From IMG/VR virus record IMGVR_UViG_3300025151_000020, positions 1 to 64,000 of that record: a DNA stretch of 64,000 nucleotides. One strand, given 5' to 3'. Source of the DNA: a virus. The notes under the pieces were generated by a model. The model was not told the origin of the DNA. It saw only the letters and a program-made list of their open reading frames with translations, and did no database searches. The position numbers were made by a program, and so were the translations under genes. This document shows positions 42,293 to 51,700 of this stretch, piece by piece (the stretch's first letter is position 1; every line of letters starts with the position of its first letter).

Positions 42293-43899
42293 CAGATTCC
42301 TCTCCCATATCCACCTGATCTTGACCGTGATTTGAATACACGCTGAACTTCTTTGCTAACCGCCTTTGCAATATCTTGAGGATTGCCATTCGCACCACTA
42401 ACTGTGATATTGACTGTGTTTTCATTTAGGGTGTTATCGTTGGTTATGTTTGTAGTGCCTCCACCACCCATTCCTTCTCCTTGTATTGCAACAGGTATGC
42501 TCCTGCCATCGGGGAGTGGCACTACTGCCTCAGTACCGTGTAATATGGCAGGAAAACCACTTGATGGTCCTGATACTACTCCTCCCTTTGAGAAGCCGAG
42601 AGCACCACCAATAGATCCTCCAATAGAACCTACGAAATCAGATACGCCTCCTATTACATCTCCAAAGTCAGGAATCATGTCAAATATTTCTTGTACGGTA
42701 TCAAGAAAGCCTTCAAAGATACCTACTATTCCATCAATCGCCCATTGAATTGCATCCCCTGCTCCGTCTAACATAGTAGAGAAAGCATCGCCAACTGCCT
42801 CAATTGGAGGTGTTATGAACTCAAATATTGCATCTTTAATGCCTATCATTTTATTTATTATCCAATCAACTTTGTTGCCCGCTACTTCGGCCAATGCGTC
42901 AAATGGATTCTCTGCCGTGAATATGTAAAGGAGATCGTTTAGGAATGTATTTATCCAGGAAAGAAGTCCTGTAAAGATACTAAAGATGCCTGTTATAACC
43001 CACTCTATTAAGCCTAAGAATGTCATGAAAGCACCTCCTGCACCCGCATCTCCTAAAGCCCCGCCAATCTCCACCGCAAGCCAAACGACTAACTCAATCA
43101 ATTTGCCGAATATGACACCTGCTACTTCAAACAACAGACCGAGAGTTTCTATGAATAGCACTATGAAATCAACTATTCCACTATCAACTAAGAAACTTCC
43201 AAACCTGTTGAATGCAGAGGTTAGACCGGATGTCACACTACCTCCTGTTATACCTAAATCTTCAAACGCCTTTTGGAATGAACCAAATATTGCACTTATA
43301 CCTGCCCAGATGCCCATAAATACCGCAAGCAATGCATGGAAAACTCCGTGATCGTACATTGCTTCAACCACACTCAACCATGTTGATATCCACCAAGTAA
43401 TTATTTCCACCATCAAAGTGACTACTGATACGAAGAATGTTCCAAACTCGGTAAGAACCGACTTCGCCATTTCAATAGCTGGTCCGAAATCAAAAGCCAT
43501 TATCTGTTGAATGACTCCTATGAGGATGTCTTTCAAACCGCTTAAAGCGGATATCAATTCGCCTGTACCACCACCTGCCGAACCAACAGATGAAGTGAGA
43601 TATGCAAAGACGGATATTACTGTGAATAATATTCCAATCATCCCTAGAAAGGACATTCTTATGCCATCAACTGTCTTCTCCATAATTCCTAAAGGAACTA
43701 ACAGACCCTTCATCGGAGCGAGAACTGCTCCAATTCCTGTTTTTAGTTTGAGCCATAGATTGTAAAACGGGCCAAGAAGTTTATTGAAGATTACAACTTT
43801 AGTATAGGATTTTGTCATGGCTTTGCCAAAGTCTTTGTCCAAAGCCATACCTGCGGCAGAAACTTGTTTTGTCCAATCCGCTAAGTTTGTATCAGCCAT
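42292..43899 (-). CDS. tape measure protein
   Basis: A 535-residue protein with many hydrophobic helices (RMSFLGMIGILFTVISVFAY, FFVSVVTLMVEIITWWISTW, FHALLAVFMGIWAGISAIFG) and the C-terminal signature FSKGGVVSGPSSGFPAILHG, TEAVVPLPDGRSIPV, known from siphovirus tape measure proteins. It sets tail length and reaches the host membrane during DNA delivery. At about 1.5 angstrom per residue, its length implies a tail near 80 nm if all of it is extended. It overlaps the tail assembly chaperone extension by 8 nt, as expected. Confidence 0.85.
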   Translation of the reverse strand: MADTNLADWTKQVSAAGMALDKDFGKAMTKSYTKVVIFNKLLGPFYNLWLKLKTGIGAVLAPMKGLLVPLGIMEKTVDGIRMSFLGMIGILFTVISVFAYLTSSVGSAGGGTGELISALSGLKDILIGVIQQIMAFDFGPAIEMAKSVLTEFGTFFVSVVTLMVEIITWWISTWLSVVEAMYDHGVFHALLAVFMGIWAGISAIFGSFQKAFEDLGITGGSVTSGLTSAFNRFGSFLVDSGIVDFIVLFIETLGLLFEVAGVIFGKLIELVVWLAVEIGGALGDAGAGGAFMTFLGLIEWVITGIFSIFTGLLSWINTFLNDLLYIFTAENPFDALAEVAGNKVDWIINKMIGIKDAIFEFITPPIEAVGDAFSTMLDGAGDAIQWAIDGIVGIFEGFLDTVQEIFDMIPDFGDVIGGVSDFVGSIGGSIGGALGFSKGGVVSGPSSGFPAILHGTEAVVPLPDGRSIPVAIQGEGMGGGGTTNITNDNTLNENTVNITVSGANGNPQDIAKAVSKEVQRVFKSRSRSGGYGRGI

Positions 43900-44263
43900 C
43901 CTGCTCCCTCAATTTCTGGTTCATCAGATCGAAACTATCTTGTAGGGTGGCACTATCACTTGTTGTCCGTATATGCCTCCCTTTATTTTGATTTCCTTGA
44001 GCGTTATAACGAGATCTTTGTTTTTCAAGCCGTTTTGACTCCTCTGCTTGCTTTTCTTGATGTGCCCGAACAAAGTTATACAGAAAATATACACGCTCAG
44101 GTGGTTGGTCATCCCAAGAGTGTGGAGGGCAATTAAAATGACTACCCAATACATAGGTTATAGCCTGGTAAGAGAGCATGATGCTCTGTTTAGGAGTGAA
44201 GTGACCTACCCTGCCATCTGAATTGAGAAACCTTCGGAGTTCAGGGTAGGTTATTCCAAAGGG
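43892..44263 (-). CDS. tail assembly chaperone, T-type extension made by -1 frameshift
   Basis: This frame is open from the slippery site at 44257-44263 to 43892 with no stop. It starts GITYPELRRFLNSDGRVGHF after the slip, then TPKQSIMLSYQAITYVLGSHF and a charged C-terminus (HQEKQAEESKRLEKQRSR). An ATG at 44179 lies inside it, but residues before that ATG are also coding-like, so the fused product (about 239 residues with the G part) is the likely form. The layout is that of lambda G and G-T. Such chaperones hold the tape measure protein before tail tube polymerisation. Confidence 0.72.
   Translation of the reverse strand, partial: PFGITYPELRRFLNSDGRVGHFTPKQSIMLSYQAITYVLGSHFNCPPHSWDDQPPERVYFLYNFVRAHQEKQAEESKRLEKQRSRYNAQGNQNKGRHIRTTSDSATLQDSFDLMNQKLREQDG
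44204..44251 (-). promoter_or_regulatory. frameshift-stimulating stem-loop
   Basis: ACCTACCCTG (+ strand 44204-44213) and CAGGGTAGGT (44242-44251) form a perfect 10-bp stem with a 28-nt loop in the mRNA. The stem begins 5 nt after the slippery heptamer, the usual distance for a -1 frameshift stimulator. The G-frame stop TAA (44251-44253) falls at the stem base. Confidence 0.7.
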
Positions 44264-44610
44264 GCTTGCTCACCGCCAGCGAATGCTTCCATCAAAGATT
44301 CAAGTGATGGCAATACCTTGATTAGTTCCTTGCCCACTTCAGGACTTAATTTTAGAATGTCTTTCTTGGATATTGCAGGATCGGTTTTCTCTATGCAATT
44401 TGTAAGAACATACGAATAGTATCCTCCAAAATCAATTGAAGGAGCAGGTTCGCCATCAACCATTTGGAAATCAACAAACCTGGATATCGCTTCTTGTTGC
44501 TGAATCCAAGTGAGTGGTTTTACGAAAACCACTAGAACGCCTTTTTCTGTTTCAACCTCGTGCCTAACCGAACTTGATACGGTTAGAAAATCATTCGCCT
44601 TCAACGCCAT
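44251..44610 (-). CDS. tail assembly chaperone (G-type, 119 aa)
   Basis: Begins MALKANDFLTVSSSVRHEVE, then VLVVFVKPLTWIQQQEAISR, FGGYYSYVLTNCIEKTDPA, and ends SLESLMEAFAGGEQAPLE. Helical with a strand pair at the start, like many siphovirus G-type chaperones. Position between the tail tube candidate and tape measure, plus the frameshift site, decides the call. The ATG at 44610 is preferred because AAGGAGATG lies at a good distance; the ATG at 44619 sits on that tract. Confidence 0.75.
   Translation of the reverse strand: MALKANDFLTVSSSVRHEVETEKGVLVVFVKPLTWIQQQEAISRFVDFQMVDGEPAPSIDFGGYYSYVLTNCIEKTDPAISKKDILKLSPEVGKELIKVLPSLESLMEAFAGGEQAPLE
44257..44263 (-). promoter_or_regulatory. -1 ribosomal slippery heptamer C CCT TTG
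   Basis: In the G frame the codons are GCC CCT TTG GAA TAA. The heptamer C-CCT-TTG fits X XXY YYZ exactly. After slipping, tRNAs re-pair on CCC TTT and translation continues in the T frame with GGA ATA ACC. It lies two codons before the G stop. Confidence 0.75.
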
Positions 44611-44998
44611 CTGTTTCATCTCCTTCTGTTAGAGGCGTTTCGTCTGTGGCACTTGCCTCTGTTGCGGTATCTGCTTCAACTAGGGTTTCAACCTGGTCTG
44701 AGCTAGTTGTGGAATTGGTGGCATCCCATGCCCTCAATCTATCGATCAACTGTTGTTTGTTTCCATAGATTGGCTCTCCCGCCTGTTGTAATAAGACCTT
44801 TAATTCGGTGACAGACATCTCTTCGTAACCATCTGTATAGACAATTTCTTCTTCTTCCTGTACTAATGGCGTGTAAGCACCTTCAACTGCTATTTCACTT
44901 GAAGATAGCCCTGGTCCATCAGTTATCTCATCGCCATTGATTGTCCAATCAATCCTTGCTCTTGTGCCATTGACCGAAACGAATCCCGTTAGCCTCAT
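44591..44998 (-). CDS. tail-module protein with SAP domain (135 aa)
   Basis: The first 60 residues are beta-rich (TGFVSVNGTRARIDWTINGD). Residues about 60-90, MSVTELKVLLQQAGEPIYGN plus KQQLIDRLRAW, form a SAP motif, usually a DNA- or RNA-binding helix pair. The last 45 residues are acidic, Thr/Glu-rich and disordered. A SAP domain between tail tube and chaperone genes is unexpected; it may act as a protein-protein module here. It overlaps the chaperone gene by 20 nt. Confidence 0.6.
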   Translation of the reverse strand: MRLTGFVSVNGTRARIDWTINGDEITDGPGLSSSEIAVEGAYTPLVQEEEEIVYTDGYEEMSVTELKVLLQQAGEPIYGNKQQLIDRLRAWDATNSTTSSDQVETLVEADTATEASATDETPLTEGDETDGVEGE

Positions 44999-45012
44999 TA
45001 TAACTCCCTCAT

Positions 45013-45030
45013 GTTCAATGGTTATTCAAG
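45013..45030 (-). promoter_or_regulatory. late-arm promoter-like motif CTTGAATAACCATTGAAC
   Basis: Upstream of the SAP-domain gene. The TATA-like TTGAATAA ends 23 nt before the ATG at 44998 and is followed by CCATTGAAC. It shares its layout with the copies before 47209 and 60894. Confidence 0.35.
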
Positions 45031-45037
45031 CATTCCC

Positions 45038-47209
45038 TCATAATATGAAATATGGATTGTTTTCTGTCACCTTCATGTGGCGAACCACCAACTCAACATC
45101 AGCGAATATTGGCCCCTTGTCTGATGGTATCTGATGATCCGCTTTTGTGATGGTGTAATCCTCCAAAGTTATAGTAGCGGTTTGCCGAGTAGTTGCACTA
45201 CCTGCTTTGGTCATTGTGAATGTAATGTCGTTTGTGTTCTGGTGATGCCTTCGAGTTCTGACTTCATCCCATAGTCTATCATCCTCAACTAAAGCCTTGA
45301 ATGAGAATGTGTATTCCCTCACTCCTTCTGTGATATCCAATGGAGTCTGCGTTGCTCCGTGTTGAACCTGATCTGTATCGGATGTTGCACCTTCAAAGCC
45401 TCTAATGTACCATCTAGCCGTGTTAGTGTTTGCTAGTCCTAGACTAAACTCTGTTGCTCTAAGCACAGGTCTTCCAAATATCTGTATGCTTATATCTTGG
45501 AATAGATATGGTTTTTCACCATCAACCGCTATACCGCTAACCTTTCTGTTCGCTGCGGTGTTTGCAGTATTGTCAAACATTCGGTGCGGGGAGAACATAT
45601 CGCCTGTATCAGTATAGTGTCTTGCAGCTTGATACTCACAACTAATCTTCAATTCTCCCTCAGTATCTGCTGATATATTTGCAGATCCAACCTTGCAACC
45701 GCTATACAATCTAAGCAGTTGTTCTCCACCAGGAGTAGTATCGCTATTCCTAAACGATTGCTCAACGGTGAAAGAGGGTACAACATTGTGTCCGAAGAGT
45801 GTATGTGTGACTCCATTTTGAAGTTCTTTTGTTGATGCTACAATGTTTGGACTACCTTTTGATGCATCAGATGTGTATCTCAATCTATCAACACCACAAG
45901 AAGCAACTGCGTGAGCAAAGGTAAATGGTTCTTCAACATGAACATGATCTCCACCAACTGCAATTACTCTCCTGATCTCATGCTTGAATATTGTGGGTGG
46001 CGTTCCATCTTGACCTGGAATCTGGTGTGTGTCTTTGTCAATAATCTGAATGTAATCTCCCACCGTGAACATTGCACGGACTGTCGCCCCCACATCCACT
46101 CTTGTATCTCCAATGGATACTGCACCTGCAAGTGGTGGCATGAGAACAACACACTTGTTAGAAGCAAGAGCCAATGTAGCTGCACCAGAATCAATGTCTG
46201 CTATGCCTTGAACATCATTGGAAGATATTGATGCGTATGATGCGTATTTCGTAGTGCCACTATCATTCACTTTGAGGACACCTGCGGCAGTTCCGCTTGT
46301 AACTTTGAAGACGGCTTTTGAAGTCAGAGTAACATCATCGCTACTTGTTGATGCTACCTTAGCACCAATCATGAAGTTAGTTCCTGTTGTAGTTGAGAGG
46401 CTATCTAAGCCCGTAAGAACAGTTCCTGATGATGCTATTGCAGTATAATCGCCCGCAGTTCCAGAAGCCGATTGTAATTCTGCTCTACCCGTTACGGTTG
46501 CATCATCGCCTAAATTGAATAATTTCTCAGAAATAGTGTTACTCCCGCTTGCTAGGGTGGCTAGAGAACCGTTGCTCTTTGCGGTATGACCTCCTAATGC
46601 GTACTTCAACCACCTCATACTGTGAGCATTTACCTCTATTGAACCCCCTTCTAAGGTTTCACGCCCACTTGTAATTACATTGACATCCCTGCCCATGCCA
46701 ATAACGTGTTGTTGCCTAACATCAATTGATGGCTCAGGCAGAGCAAACTCGTTTAGTAATCCTAGAAATTGATCGGTTCGTACTTTTTGACTGTTGGTTG
46801 CATCACTCATAGATGAATCAAAAGTGGGGCAACGGTATGCCTCTATCACTAAACTATCTGATGAACCTGCCGCTTGGCTTGCAGATGTAGCCAAAGCGGG
46901 TTGAACGGTAATTGTTCCAGCAGTTGTGTCATTTGCCGTTATGTAGTATGTTCTTCTAGTTGAAGCGTAATCATCAGAAGCGAAATTAGTGCCTCCTGTA
47001 ATCTTAACAACACAACCGACCAATATATTATCAGGGATTTCAACATCAGTTCCTGATCCTGTGTGCCAATAAGCTCCTGTTCCTACTGTAATTAGACTCG
47101 TACTATTGGTGCTTGAAGTGAGTGTCCAGGTAGCACCATCACACCGTAGCCCTGTTTCTTTACCGAATGATACTTCGGCCAAATCTCCTTTGTATAGTGC
47201 ATTCGCCAT
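45038..47209 (-). CDS. putative major tail (tube) protein with added domains (723 aa)
   Basis: In the place of a major tail protein, just ahead of the chaperone/tape measure genes. Residues about 145-200 (LLNEFALPEPSIDVRQQHVI, GRDVNVITSGRETLEGGSIE, NAHSMRWLKYALGG) look like the core of tail tube proteins, and so does the C-terminal GVREYTFSFKALVEDDRLWD. At 723 residues it is about twice the usual size. The extra parts are Ser/Thr/Ala-rich strands, probably decoration or Ig-like domains on the tail surface. A structural protein is near certain; tube identity is moderate. Confidence 0.6.
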   Translation of the reverse strand: MANALYKGDLAEVSFGKETGLRCDGATWTLTSSTNSTSLITVGTGAYWHTGSGTDVEIPDNILVGCVVKITGGTNFASDDYASTRRTYYITANDTTAGTITVQPALATSASQAAGSSDSLVIEAYRCPTFDSSMSDATNSQKVRTDQFLGLLNEFALPEPSIDVRQQHVIGMGRDVNVITSGRETLEGGSIEVNAHSMRWLKYALGGHTAKSNGSLATLASGSNTISEKLFNLGDDATVTGRAELQSASGTAGDYTAIASSGTVLTGLDSLSTTTGTNFMIGAKVASTSSDDVTLTSKAVFKVTSGTAAGVLKVNDSGTTKYASYASISSNDVQGIADIDSGAATLALASNKCVVLMPPLAGAVSIGDTRVDVGATVRAMFTVGDYIQIIDKDTHQIPGQDGTPPTIFKHEIRRVIAVGGDHVHVEEPFTFAHAVASCGVDRLRYTSDASKGSPNIVASTKELQNGVTHTLFGHNVVPSFTVEQSFRNSDTTPGGEQLLRLYSGCKVGSANISADTEGELKISCEYQAARHYTDTGDMFSPHRMFDNTANTAANRKVSGIAVDGEKPYLFQDISIQIFGRPVLRATEFSLGLANTNTARWYIRGFEGATSDTDQVQHGATQTPLDITEGVREYTFSFKALVEDDRLWDEVRTRRHHQNTNDITFTMTKAGSATTRQTATITLEDYTITKADHQIPSDKGPIFADVELVVRHMKVTENNPYFIL

Positions 47210-47231
47210 GTTCTATCAAAGGTCGCTAAAC

Positions 47232-47248
47232 GGTCAATGCTATTTAGC
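47232..47248 (-). promoter_or_regulatory. late-arm promoter-like motif GCTAAATAGCATTGACC
   Basis: In the gap before the tail tube candidate. CTAAATAG ends 30 nt before the ATG at 47209 and is followed by CATTGACC. It shares TAAATAG-ATTGA with the copy before 60894. Confidence 0.4.
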
Positions 47249-47253
47249 AACTA

Positions 47254-47535
47254 TCACTCAGAATCCGTATCTGCGTCTTTTGACTTAGTTTTGGACTTGG
47301 TTTCCTCTTTAGGAGGCGTTATAATGGCTTGAGATTGCCTTTGTGCCCTTATTTTCTGAGCCTCTGCAACTTCTGCTAGATCTCTTGAAAGTTGAGCAGT
47401 TCTCTGATTGATGTAATTAACGATGTCTTGAGTGCAAGCCTGGTGTAGCCTGAATAAAACCAATCGATCTGCTGATTGTTCTTGTAAGGCTAGTAGTGCT
47501 TGTTCTGGGGTAAGAGTCACTTCTTCGGAGGTCAT
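47254..47535 (-). CDS. small coiled-coil protein (93 aa)
   Basis: The N-terminal 65 residues form a long helix (PEQALLALQEQSADRLVLFR, TAQLSRDLAEVAEAQKIRAQ), followed by a Lys/Glu/Asp-rich disordered tail. GAGGAAG supports the start. A virion or assembly component is likely from position. The gap upstream (47536-47585) contains ACTTTATG at the TATA distance, a weak promoter candidate. Confidence 0.5.
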   Translation of the reverse strand: MTSEEVTLTPEQALLALQEQSADRLVLFRLHQACTQDIVNYINQRTAQLSRDLAEVAEAQKIRAQRQSQAIITPPKEETKSKTKSKDADTDSE

Positions 47536-47585
47536 TATGCTTCCTCAGATGTATCTGGTTCATAAAGTTGTCAATTCTGTTAGGT

Positions 47586-48155
47586 TTATTCTGTCCAATT
47601 CCAACCACCTATATCTGTTACGATAGATCCATATTTTTCCTGTATTAGATTCTTGTAGGCTTCAATTCCTATTATGTTTCCATCCTCATCGTAATCTGTT
47701 GTGAGCCATGTGTCAAACCACCCCACATCCCAAGTTCTATCGGGAGTCCAGGTGTGAATATCAGCATGGACAATTGTAAATCTGTCATCCTTAGCACAGT
47801 TATCCCATACCAAATCTATGACATCTTGCTCACTTTCAACTACTGTTACGCTAGTCACATCGTCTGACTCAAGCAATGGAATGTGGATCACACCTAAACC
47901 AAGACCTGCAATTAGGATATCACCGGACATACGAGGCATGAGCCATTGATGTTCAACATACTCTTGTTCCGTGTCCTGCATGATATTAAGCCATGATTCA
48001 CCAAACTTTCTATACAGTACAGTATAATCCCCCTCTGCTATGTTTCTATAATTGACATAGTTTAACCAAGATGGTTCTCCGGTGGTAGCGGTGCATCGCT
48101 CAACCTTGTAGTCGCCACTCTCCCCATCAGGTATCCCTGTCACTTCCCATCTCAT
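47586..48155 (-). CDS. SAM-dependent methyltransferase, spermidine synthase-like fold
   Basis: A 189-residue Rossmann methyltransferase. Motif I GDILIAGLGLGVIHIPLL; the acidic end of strand 2 VTVVESEQDVIDLV; DDRFTIVHADIHTWTPD; and WDVGWFDTWLTTD. The GLGLG plus VESExDVxxLV pattern is typical of small phage proteins annotated as spermidine-synthase-like. The substrate is unknown; their setting in tail fibre gene groups suggests modification of a fibre or host factor, not polyamine synthesis. ATGA overlap with the upstream gene. Confidence 0.72.
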   Translation of the reverse strand: MRWEVTGIPDGESGDYKVERCTATTGEPSWLNYVNYRNIAEGDYTVLYRKFGESWLNIMQDTEQEYVEHQWLMPRMSGDILIAGLGLGVIHIPLLESDDVTSVTVVESEQDVIDLVWDNCAKDDRFTIVHADIHTWTPDRTWDVGWFDTWLTTDYDEDGNIIGIEAYKNLIQEKYGSIVTDIGGWNWTE

Positions 48156-48748
48156 GGTATCAATATCCTCGGTGTTACTGTTGGAGATGACGAAGTAGTG
48201 CCATTAGAATTGGAAGCCTCACAATTTACATCCCAACTGAATCCATCGCCAGAAGCAGAAAGTAATAGATATCCTCTTCCGCCCGAATTGTGTGTTATTT
48301 TCACCTCAATTCCAATGTCATTAGAAGTACAGTCTTGGTTAGTTGAACCCGAACCGCTTTTGGCAACGCTAGATACTGCACCAAAGGTGTCTTGCACTTC
48401 CTGCACATTGCCTAAGCCCCATGAGAAGGATGTTGCTGATGTCGCTCTGCAATATCCATAGGTTTCGAATGTAAGGGTCCCGCTATTGAGGTTCACCGCA
48501 TTAGAGTAATTAATGCCATAAATCAACTCAATATCTCCTGTGCCACTACTGAATGTATTACCTGCATTTGCAGGTATTACTCCTGATCCCGATGTACAAT
48601 CAACTATCACGGCATCGTCAAAGTTGCCACTAGATGTAGTAGCCACGCTAACATTGGATGGTGCAGAACTACCACCACCACCGCCACCGCCACCACTACC
48701 TGCTTGTCCTTGTTGTGCGACTGTTCCTAAAACGGCTGGCATTGGCAT
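48152..48748 (-). CDS. Gly-rich fibre-like structural protein (198 aa)
   Basis: After a short head (MPMPAVLGTVAQQGQAGSG) comes an eight-Gly run, then a beta-rich domain of about 160 residues (SSGNFDDAVIVDCTSGSGVI, DIELIYGINYSNAVNLNSG, RGYLLLSASGDGFSWDVNCE) with five Cys. It looks like a small fibre-tip or decoration domain on a flexible hinge. The partner may be the giant fibre ending 4 nt upstream. Confidence 0.5.
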   Translation of the reverse strand: MPMPAVLGTVAQQGQAGSGGGGGGGGSSAPSNVSVATTSSGNFDDAVIVDCTSGSGVIPANAGNTFSSGTGDIELIYGINYSNAVNLNSGTLTFETYGYCRATSATSFSWGLGNVQEVQDTFGAVSSVAKSGSGSTNQDCTSNDIGIEVKITHNSGGRGYLLLSASGDGFSWDVNCEASNSNGTTSSSPTVTPRILIP

Positions 48749-48752
48749 AAAA

Positions 48753-51700
48753 TCACCCTAATACTATCCACTCGCTACTATCAACTGCAATGAAGGTCTT
48801 CGCTTCGTATCTTGTAGTGATTGTTTGGTTGCTAGTTGAACCATTCATTGTATCCGATCCGTTTGCTGAGATAGTCACAGTTCCTGTTGTGTTGCTAATG
48901 ATGACATACTGTTCGCCTCTGTTTGGAGAAGCAGGTAGGGTAAATGTCATTGCACTTGTTGCTACTAAATACAATCCGGCATAGTCGTCATAGTCTAATG
49001 TTTGGTTGCTTGAGAATGTTCGCATCTGCCCTGCCTTTGCCGCAACACCCGCAGCAGGAGTGTCACCATGAGCGAACTTATTGACACCTACTGACAGAAT
49101 CTCTCTTTGACTATCATTGACCATAATCCTGAATCGCATCTCTCCATCTGCATTGCCACTTGTTTGATCACGAATTGTCATTATGATATTTCCATAATCT
49201 CTGTAATCGTGTATCGCTTCTACACTACCTACATCCAACATACTTGAGTCTGCACCTGTAAATCTGATATTTCCAATATCGTCATCATCAGAAACGTCAC
49301 CTTGATCAATGTATCTGATAAGATGCATTATTGGTCCTCTTGCAGTTGTAGTATCATCGTTAGTGAATACGAAATGCCCTAACCCCTTCGTCTTGAATGA
49401 CAACCCAACGTCTGTTTCATCCCCTGTTGCCTCAAGTCCTGGTCCGGTTATGCGACCTGCTGAAGTTGTGTTGTTTGAGTTATGGACTACATCTGTTCCA
49501 AACAGAGTACCAGCAGTAGTATCAGAGATACCATTCCATATCTTGATGTACGAGTTTGCACTTGTTGTCTTACCAAACAGTAGTTGCTCGTTGCTAGAAT
49601 CATCAAGAATACCATGATTATCATCAATTATGATGTTTTGACTGTTAGTATCCAAGTTTCCTCCGATTGTGACTCCTGCATTGAAAGTGGCAGCTCCCGC
49701 TTCTGAACCATCTAAAATGAGGGCATTGACATTGGAGTTGTTGTCCTTGACCATGAAATACATATCTGCATCATTTACAACTGCTTTAATCTTGAAATGA
49801 CCGCTATCATGTGCAAGGTTTGCATAAGTCGTTCCAGCATCTTTGAGTCTTATATCTGCACCATCAGCATCAAGAGATATATCTCCCGAAGAATCTATTG
49901 TGAAGTTACCGACAACGAGTGTGTCAAGGCTCGATATAGTCAAATCCCCACTTGAGTATGTGACATCCGATAGATCGTTGAGTGCAGAAGCACCACCACC
50001 ACCTGCATTTGCATCCACATATGCCTTGATGGATTGCTGAGTTGCTAGAGCAGTATCGGAGTCAGAAGCCATGTTATCCTCATCTAGGATTGTGGTGACT
50101 CTACTGTTAGCACCGCCTAATCTGACACCGCTATCGCTTATGTCCAAGCGTGATGAACCGCCCGTTTCGAATGTCTGTGTATCTGTGCCGAATGCTATTG
50201 AGTTGTTCGTATCGTTCGAATGCCTAATCTCACCAGGGATTGTTAGATTGCCACTAAATATTGCCTCACCTGCATTAGATGCGTCAAATCGCAAGAAGTC
50301 AGTAGTGACACCACCATCAATCCCTCTGAGATAGAGGTCTTTGTCGTCAGTTGTGTTCTGCAAGACAATATCGCCCGAAGATATCATTGCGATACGGAAG
50401 TATTCTGTTCCTGCCGATTTGAATCTCCAGGTGGGGCTACCTGCATCAAAGGATATGTCGCCTGATCCATCAATGGTGAAATTGCCTGTAACATCAATCT
50501 CTGGTGTGGAATCTAAGTTGAATTGGAATCTCGTAGTTCCATCGTCTTTGAAGTATATCTGATCTCCGGCGGCATCAAATGTGAGATCACCAGACGAATC
50601 TATTGTGAAGCCACCGACAACGAGCGTGTCTAAACTGCTAATTGTTAGATCACCACTTGAATAAGTCACATCGGATAAGTCGCCAAGAGCAGAAGCACCA
50701 CCTGCATTGTTATCCACATAATCCTTGACGGCGGCAGAAGTAGGCAAAGTGGTGTCGTTGTCATTTGAACCGATGCCTTCTGATTCTGTGACTACTGCTG
50801 ATGCAGCTAAGTCTGATACTGTTAGGTCTGCAATATCGCTTGTGTATGCAAGAGTAGAGGCAGTTCCCCAATCCGTATCATCTTGGTCTGCTCGGTAGTG
50901 ATAGATTCTCTTTGTACTGTTCTTAGCGAATGCCAATAAGTTTGCATCTCCACCTGTATGTCCTGTGAATGTGTCCAATACCAAAACATCAACATAATCA
51001 GATGCGTTAGTAGTAGAGCCATCTTCCAAACCTGTCTTTGTTGAGAATCTTCCTGATATTTCTCTAAGCGTATTTGCCAAGTCTTCAGGAGCAAAATCCC
51101 TATCATCATCTGTTTTCAAGTATGGAGCGTGTATAGTTCTGAAGTCTAAGTCAAACGGATCTGCGTCTGATCCAGGGGAAATATCGGAGTAGTTGATGTC
51201 TATACTCGTATCTCCACTAAGGAACTTGATTTCTTCCGAGTTGGAGATAGATACTTCTGTTCCATCATCATCCTCAATTACGAAGGTCATGCCCGTAGTA
51301 TATCCGTATGATAGAATCTTATCCTCAATAGCGGCAGAAGTCATTATCGATGTGTCATCGTTAGAGAAGGATTCGCTACTCAATTGAATACTACCTGCGG
51401 CTATTTCAGATACAGTCAAACCGCCTACATTGAGGGTATCTCCGCTAAGACTAATCCCTGTTCCAGCAACTAAATTGGTATCGTCACTAATATCTATTTC
51501 ACCGAGCGTAATCGCTTGGTTTGATATGCTAAGGTAATCGTGACTAGAAGTAACCAATGTTACATCCGTTGAGTTATCCGTACCTGCCGCATCAACACCG
51601 AGATTGCTTCTTGCAGTTGCTGCATTGGCCAAGTCGGACAAATTGCTAGACTTGGCTAGTTTAGTGCCTATGCTAGTAGTAATTGTTGTTGAGAATGAGG

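Noticed and set aside
42383-43351. Two 121-codon + strand frames opposite the tape measure gene
   Set aside because: Pro/Ser/Thr-rich shadows of the hydrophobic tape measure gene on the other strand.
43892-44179. A separate 95-residue gene starting at the ATG 44179
   Set aside because: Coding-like sequence continues upstream of that ATG to a perfect slippery heptamer and stem, so the frameshift product is the better explanation.
47586-48155. Polyamine synthesis enzyme
   Set aside because: The fold resembles spermidine synthase, but the protein is short, sits among tail genes, and no other polyamine gene is present; only a general methyltransferase call is justified.
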